Origin: Sambucus nigra
Lineage: Eukaryota; Streptophyta; Magnoliopsida; Dipsacales; Adoxaceae
Length of the DNA stretch: 64,000 bases
Reading direction: 5' to 3'
NCBI GenBank assembly: GCA_949130495.1
Contig: OX422216.1
Coordinates: forward strand, 365,948,605-366,012,604
The notes under the pieces are model-generated. The model saw nothing but the letters and a program-made list of their open reading frames with translations. It was not told the origin of the DNA and made no database searches. Below are positions 10,355 to 22,122 of the stretch, piece after piece; within the stretch, counting starts at the first letter, position 1, and every line of letters starts with the position of its first letter. The position numbers were made by a program, and so were the translations under genes.

Positions 10355-12431
10355 TTATTTCAAGCTTCCTACATCATCAATGGTCGCCTTATCATGAAGC
10401 ATGTCATTTTCCCATTCAATCGAGATAAGAGCCAATATTTTGGCCTTAAGTTGGTCATCACACTCCTGCTGTTCATCACTTTCTTTCTTAAGGTCCTTGT
10501 AAGCCTGCTTTAACTCGGCCTTCGACTTCTTATGCTCGTGTGTCAGCTCCTCATATGCATAGTTATTACTCATAACCTTCTCTTTCAGTATTGTAGATGC
10601 TGTAGGAGTCTGCCAGCAAAAATTACTAGGTCAATATTAAACAATAATATAAAATGGAAGAGCAGTAGTAAAAAAAAACTTACCACATAAATTCTATGCT
10701 GAATTAATTTCCATAGCAACTTAGGATTATACCCTCTCAAAAACTCAAAGTCGTTACTATAACTATGATATCCCAAGATATCAGTGACATTATTGGTATG
10801 ATGAAAAATGGATTCAATATCAGCCGTTAACTCATCATAAGAAATCCTATGTACCGGGTCAAACTTAAATTCTTCAACCTCTCCATAATGAGGAGCAGAT
10901 CCCTGGCCTTGCACTAGCTACTAAAAGGCCTGGATTCTGTTGTCCTTAGCACCTTTAGGATATTTTGACTTACAGGGGGATCAAGAGGACATTTATCATC
11001 CACAGCAGGAACTTAGGAATACATGAGGGGCTTGCCCTTAGACTTTGCTAAGGTAGCGACTGCCTCATCCGTTTTCTTTCGATCATTCTTCTCGGCTTAG
11101 CTCTTTTCTTTTTTATCCTTCCTCTTTTAGTCCCCAACCTTCTTCTTCTCAGCATTTTCCCTATTTTTCTTTGCCTCTAAATTTTTTTGCAAGCAAGGTC
11201 CATGGCTTTCTTATCGATGTGCTTGGGATCCATTCCTAAAGTAGACTAGAAATGAGGCTTGAAAGTGGCAGGAGATAGAGCTGGACGAGCATAAACATTA
11301 GCAATACAAGGAAAAGTAAATAAGGACAGAATAAAAATGGAAGGCATTGATACTTGTGTCGACTTCAGCCTCAGCTTCTAAGTCGATTGCAATTCCTAGG
11401 TTGGTCTCAAATAGTATGTACTGCTCCAGGGGAACAACTACTTCCATTGAAGGAACTCCACTTGAAGGAGTGTGGTATCCAGCAGAAATGAACTTCTTGA
11501 TAGAGAATAAATCTTCAGATTTAGGGGGCTTCTTTACACAATATAATTATATCAAATCTCTCACAGTAGCAGGTAATCGTAGGGCCTTCTTCACTAAAAT
11601 AAATAAATGGGCTAGCGTCAGAATATAATATATACATATAACATAATTTGTGTAATAATTTGAAATTTTACCTATTTTGTTCGGCCCGTTCCATTCGCAA
11701 GGAATCCTACACAATCTTTCATATTCATGACGCTTAAACTCCCATTCACCTTTGGCGAAAACATACTGACCCTTTCAGCTATGATTACTAGTTTGAACAA
11801 CCTTCACCATCCTTAGGTGGGACTTCTTGGGAGAAAAATAGTAATAACTAGGGGATTTGCCATTATCCTTTAGACCGTAAACATATCTAAAAATGTCTCT
11901 TGTGAGATCAAATTAAGTCACGATTTCCAAATAATCCCAAAATAGTCCTATAGGTGTTTGGAAGAAGTTGGGTCAATGTAGCGCCATATCCACTAAGGAT
12001 AAACTTGATTATAAGGTGGAGAGGCAGCTCGAGTCCTACTTGGAGGGCCCACAAAGGAATACATATCTCATCTGAGTTTGAATTATCATATACTCTAACT
12101 TCACTAGTGGGGAGCCTAGTCTGAATACTAATGGTAATACTCTATTTCGTCTTAAGATGATCTAGCTCATCTTCAAGATGTCACTAGCATACCATCTCGT
12201 GTCAGTGGTGCAAGGGTCATAGGAACCTGAGGAATCCACAGTATCATGATCCTCATTATTTGTACCCTCATCAAGAGGCTCTTCTATATGGGAAATGCAA
12301 GGGAATGGTCCCATACTCTCAAGCCTGACGTCACCAGCCCTGTCTGACCTAATCTCCTTAGAGGAGGACTCTAAATTTATGGCAAACATTGACTCTCTAT
12401 TTTTTAAATCAATACTTGCTTGAGGTGGCAC
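10355..12431 (-). pseudogene. Antisense ORF of the Tat element (putative gypsy-type transposon family)
   Basis: Tat elements often carry an ORF on the opposite strand between pol and the 3' LTR; its role is not established. Reading the minus strand from 12431: an acidic Ser-rich N-terminus (MPPQASIDLKNRESMF...), then near 12085-11930 a block reading IPLWALQVGLELPLHLIIKF and LLPNTYRTILGLF. This matches the conserved PLWALxxGLRLPLH / PNxWR core of plant putative gypsy-type transposon proteins. Farther on, near 11740, KGQYVFAKGEWEF is the usual aromatic block. The C-terminal part (10573-10355) is a Lys/Glu-rich coiled-coil-like segment (YAYEELTHEHKKSKAELKQA). Stops and frameshifts separate the blocks. 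Related to the + strand ORF at 30092. Confidence 0.7.
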
Positions 12432-13398
12432 TAAACTACATATACCCTGATCATCAATATTGAGGGTAATAGAGGGCGGTTATGTGGGCAACATAGTTGA
12501 ATCACTAGAAGATGCTACTTGGGGTGTGTATTTGGGATACCCTGAATTGTCCTCCAGCCAGATCACCTGCAAATGTCGTGGAAACCTCCTGGAAGTGATA
12601 CCTAGGTAGATGGGTTCCAGCTAAACTAATATCTCAAACAAATGTTGGACGTGAGCAGGGTAGCTCACAAACAAGCCTTTTGGCAAAAAATGGAGTTGGG
12701 GGCTAAATGGAAGGAGGAAAAGTGGTGAAAGTGAGAAAAAAAATAAAAGTGTCTAACTCCTAGACCAACCAACTCAATGGTCGTCTAAAATTTCAAATAT
12801 CCAGAAAACTAAACCCACTAGAAAAGTATATTGGCATAAAGCGAAACCCCCCTAAAAATCTTTAGAGAGCAAAGGGACACGTAGCTTCTAAATGAAAAAG
12901 GGAAGTTGAAAGTGAAATCTAGGGACTGCACTAGAAAAATGAGAAACTGATTAGACAATGGATGCCCAAGCAATGGAGGATCGAAGCTTCTCTCTGTAAC
13001 TGAGTTCTATATCTCTAGAAATGACGCTTGGGAAGTTTAAATGGAGATAATAAAAAATAAGATACAAAATCCTTTAAATACTTTGGATTTTAAGATTAAA
13101 AATCACACATCATTAAGTGATGTCGGCACTAAAAATCCAACTGGCGGTGCATACCCTCTGCACCTACGTGCATGTGTAATCATGACCCATGCGTTATTTC
13201 CAATTGTATGTCACATGTACTCCTTGAAACCAAAACACTAAAGTATATCTGCTCGGCTCGGGCTGAGTAAAAATTGACATGACCAAATCTTGCTCCACCG
13301 ACCATAATTAACAATTCATTCATTCGTTCCATATAGCAACCACTCAGGAACAACACCAGCCCAGAGAAGCTGTTATAAACTCCACTTATGCATGAAGT
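12432..13398. other. Antisense-ORF leader / untranslated region of the Tat element
   Basis: Between the antisense ORF start and the PPT. No coding signal on either strand. Confidence 0.5.
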
Positions 13399-13410
13399 CT
13401 TGGGGGATTT
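13399..13410 (+). other. Polypurine tract of the Tat element
   Basis: CTTGGGGGATTT directly before the 3' LTR. It primes plus-strand DNA synthesis. Confidence 0.7.
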
Positions 13411-14145
13411 TATTATACCATAAGTAAAAAGCACCATGTGGAACCTTCACGATATTCCACGTGACCTATTTAAAGGAAGATAAAGAGTCCATCGTCGTAT
13501 TAAATTGTGCTCATCCAATAAAAATGTGCTTGGCTCAGGTATGCTTGTGTTCAGCCTGCCACTCCATCTCTTGTCCTGCTAACTGTATCAGGGTGTTAAT
13601 TAAATGTGCTTGCTGACTCAGTTAATACCATTTCCATACCTGGCTATACACATGAGAGAAGATCTTTAGTCACGCTTATCGTTCTTATGCGCGTGCAATA
13701 TTTAAGCACCTTGACACTCTCTTTGGACTGTAATAAACTCACCCTCATATTTACCACTATATATGAAAGGTTTAATTGCTTGACCTACAAATACAGTCCA
13801 CCTATCCCTTAGTATTATCCAATAACTAACTACAAATAGCATTGGATCTTATGGGGATAGGGTACGGAGATTATCATCTCTTCACAAACCCTATAGAGAA
13901 AACCATAGTATAATCAAGAGCGTGTACCCTTTTTGATACTGAAGAACTAGTAATACAACCATCATTGCACCCGTGGATGTAGGTACCTCTTTTGGGAGGA
14001 ACCACGTAAATCTCGTCTTCTTTATTTGTCTCTCACCTTAATTCTCTATTTTGATTTATTATCTTGATAATTATTGGTTATTTTTTATCATTAATAAATC
14101 CTCAGCTAAGACATTAAATCCTTGAACCAATTTTTGATGATAACA
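13411..14145 (+). mobile_element. 3' LTR of the Tat element
   Basis: Starts TATTATACC (TG to TA at the first two bases) and ends GATGATAACA, followed by the target duplication ACCCA. Homologous throughout to 1284-2001. It contains the Tat-typical gaaccacgtaaatctcg near 13998. Confidence 0.9.
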
Positions 14146-14440
14146 ACCCATTTATATTATGCTCATATTATAATATTCATGATTTATACATGTTTTGTTA
14201 TGTGATCTCATTTTCTAGTGTGATGACTTGTACATCTCATTTAATGCTTCCATGCTTAGTGATATGTAAATACATGCCCATTCATTTATTACCATGATAT
14301 AACTATGGTTGTTCACATGATTTGCTAGCTTTTAATTTTCTATTTTGTTTTACTACTGTGACTCTTCTTGTTGCCATGCTATTCTCGTTCTCTATGATAT
14401 GTATTTTTGTTGACTAGTCTATGTCAAAAGAGGAAATAAG

Positions 14441-17057
14441 TGTGACATCCCGCTCACCAAAATAAGGGGTGGCTAGCCCGATACTCCAATAATAATGGGA
14501 ATCATAGATGGACCATTCTCAGCATCACAATAATACAATAAGTATACGGGATAACCACCCTATATTTCAAAAAAACGGGTTGCCAAAAATTTTGTTTTAT
14601 AAGTTAAAGAAAGAATTTAAACAACCCAATTTGAAAAGAAAGTGGAAACCCAAAAGGACTTATAATACATCCGCATCAAGTATACAATAAGGGGACCGAA
14701 TATGCTATCGGTCAACAGTCTCTTACAGCAATATTAAACAAGTTCATTAAGTTACATAATACCTTATAATAAGCAAATACAAAAGATTGGGTCACGCGCC
14801 CGAGTAAAAGACTCGATCATAACTAGAGTACAAAAATGAAGGCGTCTATAACAACATATCTCGTAATATCCGCAAAGTATCACAGCTCCCCAAAAACACC
14901 AGAATAGGAAAGTCATTACGGGAGTGATTGCGGTGGAGCACCTGAGCGAATAAGATTCATGCACAATAAGAAATAGGAACGGGTCAAGGCCCGATTTTAT
15001 ATGATCACCAGATGAATAAAAAGTATGACAGTTATGAAGAGTTAATCATGATGGATAAATATGAGAATCTACCTACTCAATCTCAAAGCATAGACTAAAG
15101 AAATTTAAATGATCATAAGATTTATTCAATTATGCAAGAGGATATGAATGATTAATGTTAATTAAAAGACTCCATCATTTTACACTATTTCATTTCATCG
15201 TTCCATTCCTCATTAGGAATATAATCACTGTTATTTGCTCTTTATGGAATTTATCATAAATCAAGTCCAACTTGAATAAGAATAGTTATATTCATATACA
15301 TATAACGATTCTAAGATCCCCCGTCTGGGTTTCCCCACTGTGCGCGCCCCTAAATGACTATCATCTTCCAGGGCCTATCAACCAAGACAACCTGGGATCC
15401 TAACGCAACGTCGAGAAGTGTTCATATACCTGCGAGTGAGTCATAACCACACCCGAAATTACCTCACAGTCGCAACAATAAATACAACATACATAATAAC
15501 CGATCATATGGCCGATGACTATATTCACCCTGCATTAACTAGCCAGGGGACTTCACCTCATGTGCGAACTTACCTTATGATAGCATTTAGAGAGATTTGT
15601 TTAAGTAAATTATCATTTACCATTTTAATGTTTAAGTAAATTTTCATTTACCATTTTCATTTCCGTTTCCATTTTAATAGATACATCATATTTTATCTGG
15701 AGCCATACGTAATTCATTCCATCGTTATGGCCTCGATGAATGAGTAAACTCTCAATTTATTCTCCAAACATTTTATGGTGTTATTATAAATCGCCAAGAC
15801 TAACATCTCCCAATAATGTGACAAATACTCTTCAATTATTTATTTCTACACATCGAAATATCACCTTAACTAATTAAGGGAAAAGAATATCAAATCTTCT
15901 ATTTACTAATCCCCAAACTAAGTCCTAACCATCCCCTTCTAACAAAAGATAGTTTCCTACATAATATAAGACTCTAGGACACTAAGTTTACTTCATACAA
16001 GAAGGTTCCTAAGTCCTAAGCCCAAAAGAAAAGGATAAAAATTGAGTTGGAAAAATAACTCAAAACAGCCTGATTTCGAATCGATTCGCCCAAAAGCGAA
16101 TTGATTCGGATGACAAACTCAACATTCTGCCTCAACCAAGTCGATTCAGCCTTAACCGAAATCTATTCGGGTTCCCAGACCTGTAACCTGACCCCAAGCG
16201 AATCGATTCGCTACGATTTTGCCAAGAAAGGGGCTATGGGTTATGAACCCTAGTTTTTCCCCAAAACCCAAATATCCTCCATTTTTACACACATCAACCA
16301 ACATTAATCTATCCAAAATCATCTTACATGATTATCAACTACCATAACCTACAACATCATCAACTTAAACTATGATTTGGGCTAAAACACCACAAAATCT
16401 ATAAATTCCATTTGATTCACATACACAACAATCAATACAATTTATTCATCTTAAATAACATATTAGCAAGTAAAAAACTTGCCTTGAGGTTGAAATCTCA
16501 GATTCTTGGAAGATGGAAGCAAGATCAAATCCCAAATCTTCAATCTCTCTCTTTTCTCCACAATTCTCTTCTTCTCTCTTTCTCTCTAGGTTTAGCAAAT
16601 ACACTTAAGAGAAATAAATTAGGTGCAAGACTAAATCGTGGCTTTAGTCTAAATTCCCAACTTAAATGGTTAATACCACATTAAAATGATTCACAACTGC
16701 ACATTTATGTTATAACCAGTCAAAAGTGCTCGAAACTCAAAAATACAATATGGCACTTATTTTGACTATCTCGCACCTTTCGGGACTAACTACGCCCTCT
16801 AAATTGGCATCCGGTAATTTTATAAATCATTTCAAGTTCCGATTTCATTTAAACCATAAATGTCATTTAAAGCATATGACACTATAAAGCGTAACATGAT
16901 GATATTTACATATACATACAGTAAATATGCAACAATCTAGTAAATATGCTCCATTAACTCATTTAGTTCATATTTACTCCATCATCCATATTTTATATAA
17001 TTACTTAATGCAGTAAATTAATATAAAATAAGTCTCTTAAAAGCGAGGGTTGTTACA
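14441..17057 (-). mobile_element. 2.6-kb solo LTR with perfect target duplication
   Basis: Begins TGTGACATCCCGC and ends GGGTTGTTACA, so on the minus strand it starts TGTAACAACCC. It is flanked on both sides by ATAAG (14436-14440 and 17058-17062). The minus strand has a CT/GA-rich leader (16550-16620) after a probable start region. No coding frame longer than about 90 codons and no PBS, PPT or second LTR is present. By its ends and size it belongs with the long LTRs at 5921-7233 and 53587-56583, probably Ty3. A non-autonomous DNA element is a less likely alternative, because five-base duplications and TG...CA ends are LTR features. Confidence 0.85.
16075..16212 (-). promoter_or_regulatory. 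AATCGATT-core palindrome cluster in the solo LTR
   Basis: CGAATCGATTCG (16077-16088) and GCGAATCGATTCGC (16198-16211) are perfect palindromes. Decayed relatives lie between them (gcgaattgattcgg near 16096, ccgaaatctattcggg near 16157). On the inferred sense (minus) strand they lie downstream of the leader. The 12-mer CGAATCGATTCG also occurs in the copia LTR at 35899-35910. Confidence 0.6.
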
Positions 17058-17069
17058 ATAAGTTCTTAT

Positions 17070-17645
17070 CTTACTTTATCAAAAAGGGAGAGAAAACACT
17101 TTATCCACCCTAAGATCAAAGGGGAGAAAAATTTATTTCCTTTGTGTTTCTATTGTATCAAAAGGGGGAGTGAGTTTTCCTTTCACTTATTAAGGGGAGA
17201 AATATTTATGATATGGGGAGTTATTAATTGTTATGGGATATGATATGTAAGAGGAACATTTTATTACATTGTGATTTCCTTGGTATCTTAATGTTAGATG
17301 ATGTTGTTATATTTCACAAATTTACATTCTATTCACATGTTTTATATCATCTATATCATTGACACTTATAGAAGGATTCCTAATCATAGGGAGTTTCTCT
17401 TTGTGCATGTTATAACCCGTGTGGTGTTCTTTGTTGTTACGTGTGATTTTAGGCATATCATTGATGATTTCGACTCTAGTAATTTGTTCAGACTCGAATT
17501 TTGATGTGTCATTAGTCCATTGGATTATTTCTACATTACTTCCTACTACTCTCACTATATGGCTAGTGAGGTGTGAGTCTTATAGAGGTAATCAAGCATT
17601 TTTTGCTTTGGGATTTTTTTCCACAAAATAGCCAAAGGGGGAGAT
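17070..17645 (+). other. Multiple polypurine tracts of the Sirevirus-like element
   Basis: Five related G-rich tracts: caaaaagggagagaaaac (about 17079), tcaaaggggagaaaa (17116), caaaagggggagtg (17159), ttaaggggagaaat (17192) and the one abutting the LTR, gccaaagggggagat (17631-17645). Repeated PPT-like motifs before the 3' LTR are a known Sirevirus trait. Confidence 0.7.
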
Positions 17646-18201
17646 TGAAAATGTCTAATTAATATTAGTTGGCTAGTTCCCGTGACAAAACATTTGAGTC
17701 ATTAAGTCTTTTAAGTCACATAGACTTGATTTGAATGAGTGAGGCACGATCATTTGTGTTCGATGAACCTTTAAAGAATGAAGATTTTACAAGCTACTCC
17801 TTGAAGACTTCCATTGCCATGCATTCACAATGGAGTGAAAACTATATCCTTTTAGTAGATATTATGAATTGCCTAGGCTTAAACACACACATATGCACAA
17901 TGTTTTTAAAACGTGTCCAGATTTAAAAATTTGATTGAACAAATATTTAAAAATTGTCTCAAATGACATTTGAAAAATATTTTAGGAGTTTGGCCTTGTG
18001 TATGAACATGTTAATGCTTTTTTAATGTTGTATTTCCTTAACCATTTTCACAACATAGTGTTAATCCCATTCGAAAGTTGACATTCGTACAACACCAAAT
18101 TGTGCCCGTCTACATGATTATTGGCAGATTCCATACTGGTTGAAATCGTGTGCACATAAAAAGTGCATCGTGTGCGCGGCAGGACCATATTTTGAAAATA
18201 T

Positions 18202-18210
18202 CTATAAAAG
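18202..18210 (+). promoter_or_regulatory. TATA box of the Sirevirus-like LTR
   Basis: CTATAAAAG, about 560 bp into the LTR. Confidence 0.6.
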
Positions 18211-18616
18211 GCCATTTCATTTGAATTTCACACAATTGAAAAACCTCTCTGAACGATTTTTTAAATATGAGATCTCTTTAAATAAAATCTCACTTATTAA
18301 TCATAAACTTTTCAAAAGTTTGATTTATGGCTTGATTTAAAGTGTTTGTGAGTGAATTTAGAGTGTTTTTTGTTATCATAAATTCACTAGCCTATGTCAA
18401 TTCATCATTATATATCTTAAAACCTATGATCTATTTCTTCTTGATCTAAAATTAGAGGTATTATGATTTATTGGGAAAATCAGAGTGTGGTGTTGACTTT
18501 AAGGAAGATAGTGGACTTCTTCATTCATGGCATGGAGCTCGTTGTGGATTTTCATCATCTATGGGGGAAAGTTAAAAGTTTCATAGGTAATTGCATAAGA
18601 GTGCCTGTGTGAGAGG

Positions 18617-19587
18617 TGTAAGGACATAATTTTATAAATGTCCGGGGTAGATTCTAAGAAATTTCTATTTTCTCCTAGATCACAGTTCGTATGTCTGATA
18701 CCGCTACATTCGGCACGTCAACACGATCATCCTCGACGACCTCTATCCGAATTCAATGCATCCACTTTCATCACGTGCATCATGCTACATGCAACGTGCT
18801 GCTCAACTCATTCCCACTACTCCACTACGCTCTATCAGTAATATGTTTTGTTGGAGATTTAAATATTTACATAAATATTTGGGAAATATTTTTGAGAATT
18901 ATTTTTGAAGTGTGGTTTTATTTTTTATAAAAAGCAAAATTTTTCTAAGTGTAGAAGCAAATTGCCTCGATCGACGAGATCGCTCAAACGACTTTGAAAG
19001 TCATTCGCACGAGATCGGCATGTCGCGCAATATCGTTCGAACGACATGGCTATCTCGTTCAAACAAGTCGTCGCCTCGATTTTTGTATAAATATCTGATC
19101 TCCTTCTACACGTTTTCCAAGTCTTTCTGCAATCTCAAAATTCTGCGAAATCAGCCCAGAAAAAGGCTTCACTTTTTAAGGTTTTCTAAACGTTTTTTAT
19201 TCACAAAACCATTCCCATATATGTGTGTGAATCTTTAAACCTTCAAGAGGATCATTTATTCATCTGGAGTAATTTGTGAGGAAGTCGCTCTTTTCTTCAC
19301 TGTTGCCCTACTGGAAAGGGATAGTTCCAACCGCCGACAACAGAACCGACACCCAAGGGTATTTCTGTGTCATATATTTTTATTGTAATCCGTGTAAGCC
19401 GTACTCTTACAAAATTATTGTGAAAATAAAAGGTTTTGCCCCTTTGGGGGGTTTTTCCTCGTATATGTGTTCTTGCATGTTTCATCATCATATTTAATCA
19501 CATATAGATGCATGTTTAGGGCTTAAGTGATAAAAACTATGTTTAATTAAATAACTTCCTTATTTGAACGCAAGTGCACTCTTTTCA
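18617..19587 (+). mobile_element. 5' LTR of element 2
   Basis: 971 bp, ends TCTTTTCA then the PBS. Aligns with 22123-23112. It carries the palindrome cluster and TATA box at 18965-19094. Confidence 0.9.
18965..19094 (+). promoter_or_regulatory. Palindrome cluster and TATA box, 5' LTR of element 2
   Basis: A run of TCGA/TTCGAA motifs: cctcgatcgacgagatcg, ctcaaacgac, cattcgcacgag, gtcgcgcaa, the perfect palindrome TCGTTCGAACGA (19033-19044), then ctcgttcaaacaag. It ends right before GTATAAATAT (19085-19094). Confidence 0.7.
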
Positions 19588-19590
19588 AAT

Positions 19591-19602
19591 TGGTATCAGA
19601 GC
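19591..19602 (+). other. tRNA-Met primer-binding site of element 2
   Basis: TGGTATCAGAGC, three bases after the LTR end: the usual copia PBS complementary to initiator tRNA-Met. Confidence 0.9.
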
Positions 19603-19701
19603 GAGTTATGCTAACTTATCGTGTATTCCTATTTTCCGCAAAATCGTGTGATATTGATTTTTTTTTTAAAATCAGTTTTGTGAAAAATCGCAATTTTTTC
19701 A

Positions 19702-20576
19702 ATGGTACGCCCGTTTAATGAGGAGCCTATTTTTGATAAAGTTCACGACCGTACTGAAAAATTAAAAAGTTTGAATTTGAAACTTTGCAAAAAAATTAAA
19801 GTTTTGGAAAAAGAAAATTCTCTCTTTAAAAGTAAGATTGAATATTTGTAAGCGTTTCAAACTCAAAGTAATATTTGTCGTGAGCACTTTGGTAATTTGT
19901 GTCTTGATTTTGATTCTTTGAAAATTGTCAAAAAGAAGAGTGATGAGAAAGTCCTAGTTTTAGAGAATGAATTGAAGGACTTAAAAATTCTAGGGTTCCT
20001 GTTTGTTCCGTCGAGGATAAAAACTTAATTGATGATTTTACGGCACGTGAAAAGACTCTTAGGGATAAGTTTGTTTTAATTGAGGGGGAGTGTGATAAAC
20101 TGTTAAGTTTAATTGAAAATTTGAAAAAGAAATCCCTGTCTTTGGAAGAGTCTAATTATTTTCTTGAGTCAAAAATTTGGAAGTTAAAAAATAATTTGAC
20201 TGACTCAAGTAGGTTTGATAGTGATGGTAATGGCTCATCTTGTTCTCATGCTTCTAGTGCTAAAGCCAAAATCATTATTTGTTTTAGAGGGTCAACCGTT
20301 CCAAAGGATGTTAGAAAAGATCACACTTTAGGTGTCGTTCCACCCGTTTACACATGTTCATATTGTGGTAGGAAATGTCACATTAGGAGATTTTGTTTTG
20401 ATCTTGGAAGAGATCCTAGGAATTCGAAGTCTAGTGTTTTGTTGGTTCCCAAAACCTCGTGTCGACGTGTTACATCCGTTTGGGTTAGGAAATAACTTTT
20501 GGATACACTAGATTTTAGAATAGTTGATTCTCATTTGCTTGTACATGATTCTTCTCTTTCCATATCATATAGATGA
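19702..20576 (+). pseudogene. Shortened gag-like gene of element 2 (coiled coil plus zinc knuckle)
   Basis: Starts with ATG at 19702 (MVRPFNEEPIF...), whose first residues resemble the start of the full gag at 44030 (FNKVPIF). It then jumps to a Lys/Glu/Leu-rich coiled-coil stretch without the conserved copia Gag core. A TAA at 19849 and a frameshift near 19990 break it. The frame 20121-20495 continues with a Ser-rich spacer (SSRFDSDGNGSSCSHASSAK) and a zinc knuckle, CSYCGRKCHIRRFC, in which the usual Gly before His is Cys. Homology to the copy at 36714 continues to a TGA at 20574-20576 (VDSH.LVHDSSL.ISYR). It is the C-terminal half of a Sirevirus-type Gag. Function in the element is unknown; RNA or particle binding is inferred. 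Confidence 0.75.
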
Positions 20577-22108
20577 TTGTGTTTGCATGTTTGTCATACG
20601 CTAATTATGTTTTTTGATATATTTTTGCTAGCGTTGTGACATGTACTTTTTGTATAGATTTTTTCTTTTGAAATTTTTTGAAAAATACAAAAAGATTTTA
20701 TTTTGACAAAATTTTTGAAAAATCTAAAAATATTTTTGTATTTTTTATGCACCTTTTATGGATGAACACTTAAGATAGCCAAGTCACAATTTCATTCCAT
20801 TTATTCATGTGACTGTTTGATAGAGATTTGAGACGCTACATCATTTCATCCATGTGCTTTACACTGCTTGGAGTCTTTGAGATGTGATTCATGATATCTT
20901 TTTTACATGTTTGACTCCTATCTCCTTTATTGCACATATGCACAGCTTTATTTGATTATTGTTCTTGTCTATCACATGTTGGCTTTAGTGTTTCCATATC
21001 AATTATGTCCATACAACTTACAATATGCGATAAAACTTGACAAGATTGGAATGCATGTAAAAATCATTTTTGTGAGACTAAGTGTTTGTTTAAGAATGGG
21101 GAGGGGCTGCGAAAGGTAATTATCTATTCTTTGCGCAAAAGCCACCGTTCAAAAGGACCTAAAAATGGAGGGATTTTATTATCCGAGGTCCAAAGAGGTT
21201 AAAAGAGCCCCGAAAAAATATAAAGGCAATAAAAAGCAATTCATGCCAATTATGGGCCATTAGGTTTCACATTCAATTCTCCAAAGTTTGAGAATTTAGA
21301 AAGCCTCTATTCAAAATAAAAATTTGAGGGAGTTTGGTTGGAGAATACAAACGGGTTTGCACTTCCTTGAAAGTCCTGAAAAAGCATGAAATATTTTTGG
21401 ACGTTATTGGTGTGGAAATCACTTTGAGCTTTGATTTGTTGATTTGATGATTTGATAGAGTCAATGTCTCATATTACCACCTTTTTTACACCAAAGGAAT
21501 ACTTTGAGTTCATTCGTTAGGAGTATCCGATATTCATCGTGCACATATGTCATGTTTGTATGCATTAATTTTCCGATCGAATTTGATCACACCCCTTCAT
21601 TTTAGCTATCATTGACTTGGTTGTTTTTGTGATCTTTCATGGTGTGATTCATTGTTGTATATTATGTGTGAATTTTTTTTGAAAAAATCAAAAATAGCAG
21701 TTTATTCCCGTGTGTCATTCTCCATGTGCATTCATTTCTGCTTCTCATATCTGTCTATTTGGGGACATCATAAAAAGGGGGAGAAGAATTATGGGGGAGA
21801 TTTGTTTTGGTGCTTGGTTATTGCATGAATGATTTGCTTAAGCTTAATCGATAATCAATTTTTGCATATCATTATATTTTCAATCTGTTGCTTGTCACGG
21901 GTATTGGATTTTTCTCATGTGTATAGGTACAACATTGCTCATTATTTGATTACACACCCTGATGAGAAAAGCTTTGGAAGGTACATGAGAGATGAAGATT
22001 TGGAAGACATGTCATTTAGTATTCTCAGTTTAAGGGTTTAATGGGGATATTATATTGTATGTCATTTGATTGCATAATTCGGATTTTTTATGTATGTACC
22101 GGCATAGA
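20577..22108 (+). other. 3' non-coding region of element 2
   Basis: No ORF. It contains blocks shared with the same region of elements 3 and 4: a box around 21171-21245 (tccaaagaggttaaaagagccc and aattatgggccattaggttt) and the PPT group ctatttggggacatcat then aaaaagggggagaa (21748-21790), followed by atgggggagattt. Confidence 0.8.
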
Positions 22109-22122
22109 CATAGGGGGAGATT
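22109..22122 (+). other. Polypurine tract of element 2
   Basis: CATAGGGGGAGATT next to the 3' LTR. Confidence 0.85.

Larger units (their letters stand above)
1284..14145 (+). mobile_element. Complete-structure, coding-dead Tat-lineage Ty3/gypsy retrotransposon
   Basis: Both LTRs (1284-2001 and 13411-14145) begin TGTTAT (TATTAT in the right copy) and end ATAACA, a matched inverted terminal pair. The flanks are ATCCA (1279-1283) and ACCCA (14146-14150), a five-base target duplication with one transition. Inside, in order, are PBS, gag, protease, reverse transcriptase, RNase H, a second RNase H, integrase, a short tandem repeat, an antisense ORF and the PPT. The second RNase H and the antisense ORF are hallmarks of the Tat lineage. 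Every coding region carries stops or frameshifts. By eye the LTRs differ at about one base in five or six, so the insertion is old. A 1,313-bp solo LTR is nested at 5921-7233. It interrupted a Sirevirus-like 3' region (14146 onward). Confidence 0.9.
14146..17645 (+). mobile_element. 3' non-coding region of a Sirevirus-like copia element (interrupted)
   Basis: After removing the solo LTR (14441-17057) this is about 880 bp of non-coding DNA leading to a polypurine-rich segment and a 3' LTR at 17646. The five-base duplication of the Tat element shows that 1279-1283 and 14146-14150 were once joined, so the piece probably continues upstream to the acidic tail at 871-1092. Confidence 0.6.

Noticed and set aside
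12690..13410. Possible 3' LTR start after gttgggggctaa (about 12697)
   Set aside because: It looks like a PPT, but the LTR homology, TG-like start, matching inverted ends and target duplication all place the start at 13411.
17298..17631. Overlapping 68-77 codon frames on both strands
   Set aside because: Non-coding DNA between PPT motifs of the Sirevirus-like element.
19591..19602. tRNA-Met-like sequence
   Set aside because: Only the 12-base primer-binding complement is present, here and at 36607 and 44130; there is no tRNA gene.
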